Below, in pieces: positions 62,701-64,000 of a DNA stretch of 64,000 nt. Origin of the DNA: Siphlonurus alternatus. Lineage: Eukaryota > Arthropoda > Insecta > Ephemeroptera > Siphlonuridae. The position numbers and the translations under genes are program-made. Position 1 is the first letter of the stretch; every line of letters begins with the position of its first letter. The stretch is taken from contig OX463779.1 in assembly GCA_949825025.1 (NCBI GenBank), positions 45,059,520 to 45,123,519 on the forward strand, in the 5' to 3' direction. The notes beneath the pieces are model-generated. The model had not been told where the DNA came from, ran no database searches, and saw only the letters and a list, made by a program, of their open reading frames with translations.

Positions 62701-63001
62701 TTTTTTGTTTTGGGATATTTAGTTTCAAGGCATAGAGCATCTGAAAAAAAAAAAATATAAATAAATGTAGGAGAATTCCCCATTAGCTGAACTGCATCAT
62801 TATTTCCCCTCTCATGCCGACTCTTATTGCAGCTACCACCAGAAAGTGCCGTACGACCCTCCTCAGCTGGAACTCAAGGCTACATACGGGTTAGTGAAGC
62901 CCGAGGCATGGACTCTGCCCCCGCCAAGCCCCCTGTGGAACCCAGCCTCGTATGCAGCCTTTGACACCTCAATGGCCAACGCCAGAGATCCTGCAAACTC
63001 G
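56646..63001 (+). CDS. BROX: BROX, Bro1-domain protein (8 exons seen, 3' end outside window)
   Basis: Exons 56646-56746, 57479-57682, 57764-57859, 59937-60115, 60554-60729, 61125-61206, 61264-61414, 62833-63001 join in frame into 386 residues. The start [13 protein letters not shown] and segments [26 protein letters not shown]-like [17 protein letters not shown] and CERENGFIY follow vertebrate BROX almost block for block over the whole Bro1 domain. An in-frame TAA sits just upstream of the ATG (56640). The vertebrate protein is 411 residues and ends in a farnesylated CaaX box, so one short exon should lie beyond 64000. Family role: Bro1 partner of ESCRT-III CHMP4 proteins, linked to nuclear envelope rupture repair and membrane remodelling. 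All splice pairs are GT-AG. Confidence 0.95.
56747..57478. other. BROX intron 1
   Basis: 732 bp; unidentified GC-neutral block at 57000-57180, nothing else. Confidence 0.5.
57479..57682 (+). CDS. BROX: BROX coding exon 2
   Basis: AG|C restores Ser, then [13 protein letters not shown] to [11 protein letters not shown]. Acceptor cattttag, donor CACA|GTAAGT; phase 2 in and out. Confidence 0.94.
57764..57859 (+). CDS. BROX: BROX coding exon 3
   Basis: CA|T gives His, then [17 protein letters not shown] to SMIAGKD. Acceptor gtcaacag, donor ACGA|GTAAGT; phase 2 in and out. Confidence 0.94.
58039..58776. mobile_element. 0.74-kb DNA element, CAGGGCAGTCTCC ends
   Basis: Left GTCTCCTACAGGCCGTCT and its complement near 58750-58770 form inverted ends of about 30 bp. 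CATAAAA at 58032-58038 and 58777-58783 is a 7-bp direct repeat. Non-coding; in BROX intron 3. Confidence 0.72.
58862..59237 (-). mobile_element. 3' fragment of the same LINE
   Basis: Reverse strand reads [20 protein letters not shown] to ATVVEYPQ stop with no frameshift, nearly identical to the end of the LINE at 49675-49985. It ends in a TTTAATC-type tail. AAGATTAAA occurs at the tail and again at 59246-59254, a possible target duplication. Located antisense in BROX intron 3. Confidence 0.88.
59515..59846. mobile_element. Foldback element, ATGGATAGAGG family, copy 3
   Basis: Cleanest copy: arms AATGGAGTATTGACCTCAAT and complement at 59829-59846; inner ATGCTACCCTGATTTTT pairs with AAAAATCAGGGTAGCAT. 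In BROX intron 3, about 90 bp upstream of exon 4. Confidence 0.78.
59937..60115 (+). CDS. BROX: BROX coding exon 4
   Basis: GA|C gives Asp, then [18 protein letters not shown]. Acceptor gttgttgcag, donor GAGG|GTGAGT; phase 2 in, 1 out. GC-rich codons. Confidence 0.94.
60554..60729 (+). CDS. BROX: BROX coding exon 5
   Basis: G|TG gives Val, then [18 protein letters not shown] through FYMSY. Acceptor gctgtttcag, donor TAT|GTGAGA; phase 1 in, 0 out. Confidence 0.94.
61125..61206 (+). CDS. BROX: BROX coding exon 6
   Basis: [23 protein letters not shown]. Acceptor tttgttacag, donor AAGT|GTAAGT; phase 0 in, 1 out. The next intron is only 57 bp. Confidence 0.93.
61264..61414 (+). CDS. BROX: BROX coding exon 7
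   Basis: T|AT gives Tyr, then [16 protein letters not shown] to ERENGF. Acceptor gtgctgcag, donor TTAT|GTAAGA; phase 1 in, 2 out. Confidence 0.94.
61462..61815. mobile_element. TTAA-flanked foldback MITE, copy 3
   Basis: 354 bp, more decayed ends (AGGTAACA, GTACCC) but TTAA on both sides (61458-61461, 61816-61819) and the same internal arms. In BROX intron 7. Confidence 0.82.
62218..62783. mobile_element. 0.55-kb DNA element with ATGGGGAATTC ends, copy 2
   Basis: Inverted relative to the copy at 43914-44463; ends ATGGGGAATT and GAATTCCCCAT, TA on both sides (62216-62217, 62784-62785). In BROX intron 7, 50 bp upstream of coding exon 8. Confidence 0.8.
62833..63001 (+). CDS. BROX: BROX coding exon 8 (last seen)
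   Basis: AT|C gives Ile, then [21 protein letters not shown] to DPANS. Acceptor cttattgcag, donor TCG|GTAAAT; phase 0 out. Reading on past the donor reaches TAA at about 63073 after 24 unconserved codons, so an unspliced end is possible but less likely. Confidence 0.92.
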
Positions 63002-63285
63002 GTAAATCCATTCATTCATATCTCTGGTTACAAGTGGAAGAAAATTAATTTAGAAAATGGAACTACAGCCTAATTTCTGCAATGAGTAAAGGGGAAGAAA
63101 AATCATAGAAATAATGGATTCAGTATACAATAAAACCTTTATTTTATGAAGTTGAAGATATCAAAAAAATTAATCACTATGCAAATTTAAGCTTTGTAAA
63201 ATCAAGGTCCTTGCAGAAAACATCCATTAAAACAAATTATTGTAATGAATCAACAATTTATTTTAATAAAAACTTATTAAGCATG

Positions 63286-63545
63286 AATCTCAGTTGATTG
63301 AGATCCTGGCCCCCTTGAATTCAATAAGGCCATAAATTTTTTACTTGGATCTGTTTTATCAGTTTGTGAAAATTGAGGTAGAAGTTTAACATGGATCTTT
63401 AATTATGGACACGGAAAACAGAAAAGGCGCAGTTATGGGAAAAACACCATCTTGAATTTGCTCAAACCATAATAAGCAATTAAGTTCTAGAACATTTTCA
63501 AATTTATTTCATTTGATTCCTTCTTACAAAAATATTCTACAGTAC
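63286..63545 (+). mobile_element. Interspersed repeat, ACCTCAGTTGATTGAGAT family, copy 3
   Basis: AATCTCAGTTGATTGAGAT, GAGGTAGAAGTTTAACATGG, GCTCAAACCATAATAAGCAA match the copy at 4707. In BROX sequence after exon 8. Confidence 0.65.
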
Positions 63546-64000
63546 CGGTACATATTACTCCAAAGTATAGTTACCGAGAAGCTTCAACATTGACGACACA
63601 ATTCTCTCAGCCAATGAAAATCTAGCGCGCGAACTGCGCGCAACAACATGTTTTATCAAGCTTCCTATCCTTTAACCCAGCGGTACCTGTTTTTTAACTT
63701 TTTCCGACGGTTCTTATGAAGGGCAAGATTAATAATTCATATGAGCCACGAGAAAGATCACTTTACACGACATAAAAAATATTCAAGATTTTGTGTAGCA
63801 TAGAATTTGAACGAAAAAATAAATAATATTCTTCTCCTAACAAACCTTATGGAGCGATGTCAGAATGCGGCGCTGTAGCATTTTTACGTTGAAGCTTGTC
63901 ATTGTTAATCATTAATTTTATTTATTCAAATGATAGAAATGAAGGGAGAGACGTAAAAGTTTGTGATTTACCCGATCAAATAGCCAATTGCGCAGTGATG
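63546..64000. other. BROX intron, right edge
   Basis: AAGCTTCAAC near 63580 and GTTGAAGCTT near 63889 are inverted, hinting at one more MITE. No final BROX exon seen. Confidence 0.3.

Overview
The window is animal nuclear DNA, very probably from an arthropod. It is AT-rich (roughly 70% by eye), has long introns with GT-AG borders and long GA and TA microsatellites, and is densely seeded with short non-autonomous DNA transposons. The species cannot be named from the sequence. I assembled three multi-exon protein genes exon by exon with matching phases: a Kirre/Roughest/NEPH immunoglobulin adhesion receptor (+ strand, coding 24559-39403, 775 residues), a ZNHIT6/BCD1 box C/D snoRNP assembly factor (- strand, coding 50342-42237, 298 residues), and a BROX Bro1-domain protein (+ strand, from 56646, last exon beyond the right edge). 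They act in unrelated processes (cell adhesion, snoRNP biogenesis, ESCRT-linked nuclear envelope and membrane work), so their adjacency looks like simple synteny rather than a functional cluster.

Layout. 1-24.5 kb: no coding exon that I can support. A plausible promoter and non-coding first exon at 1509-1619 (Inr and DPE at the exact spacing, followed by a splice donor) suggests this is the kirre upstream region and first intron. It contains GC-richer islands, a cluster of long microsatellites (10.1-11.9 kb) and several inverted-repeat elements. 24.5-39.4 kb: kirre coding exons. 39.4-42.2 kb: kirre 3' flank, with one hAT-like MITE. 42.2-50.3 kb: ZNHIT6, whose introns are largely transposon. 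50.3-56.6 kb: intergenic, with an hAT-type element packed with GGATGC repeats, two 5S-rRNA-derived SINEs and TA-rich desert. 56.6-64 kb: BROX.

The most noteworthy material is the mobile DNA. (i) A dead APE-type LINE lies about 10 bp from a ZNHIT6 splice donor, and a second LINE fragment makes up nearly all of another ZNHIT6 intron and supplies its antisense pyrimidine tract. (ii) A 5S-rRNA-headed SINE is present in two copies, one nested in a foldback element. (iii) Several inverted-repeat families can be delimited by exact target duplications (8 bp hAT-like, TA, TTAA, and a 4 bp type). (iv) There is a near-perfect 197 bp palindrome. I found no CRISPR array, no operon and no clearly novel multi-gene system. 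Family assignments rest on my reading of translated exons and recall of the families; no database search was run.
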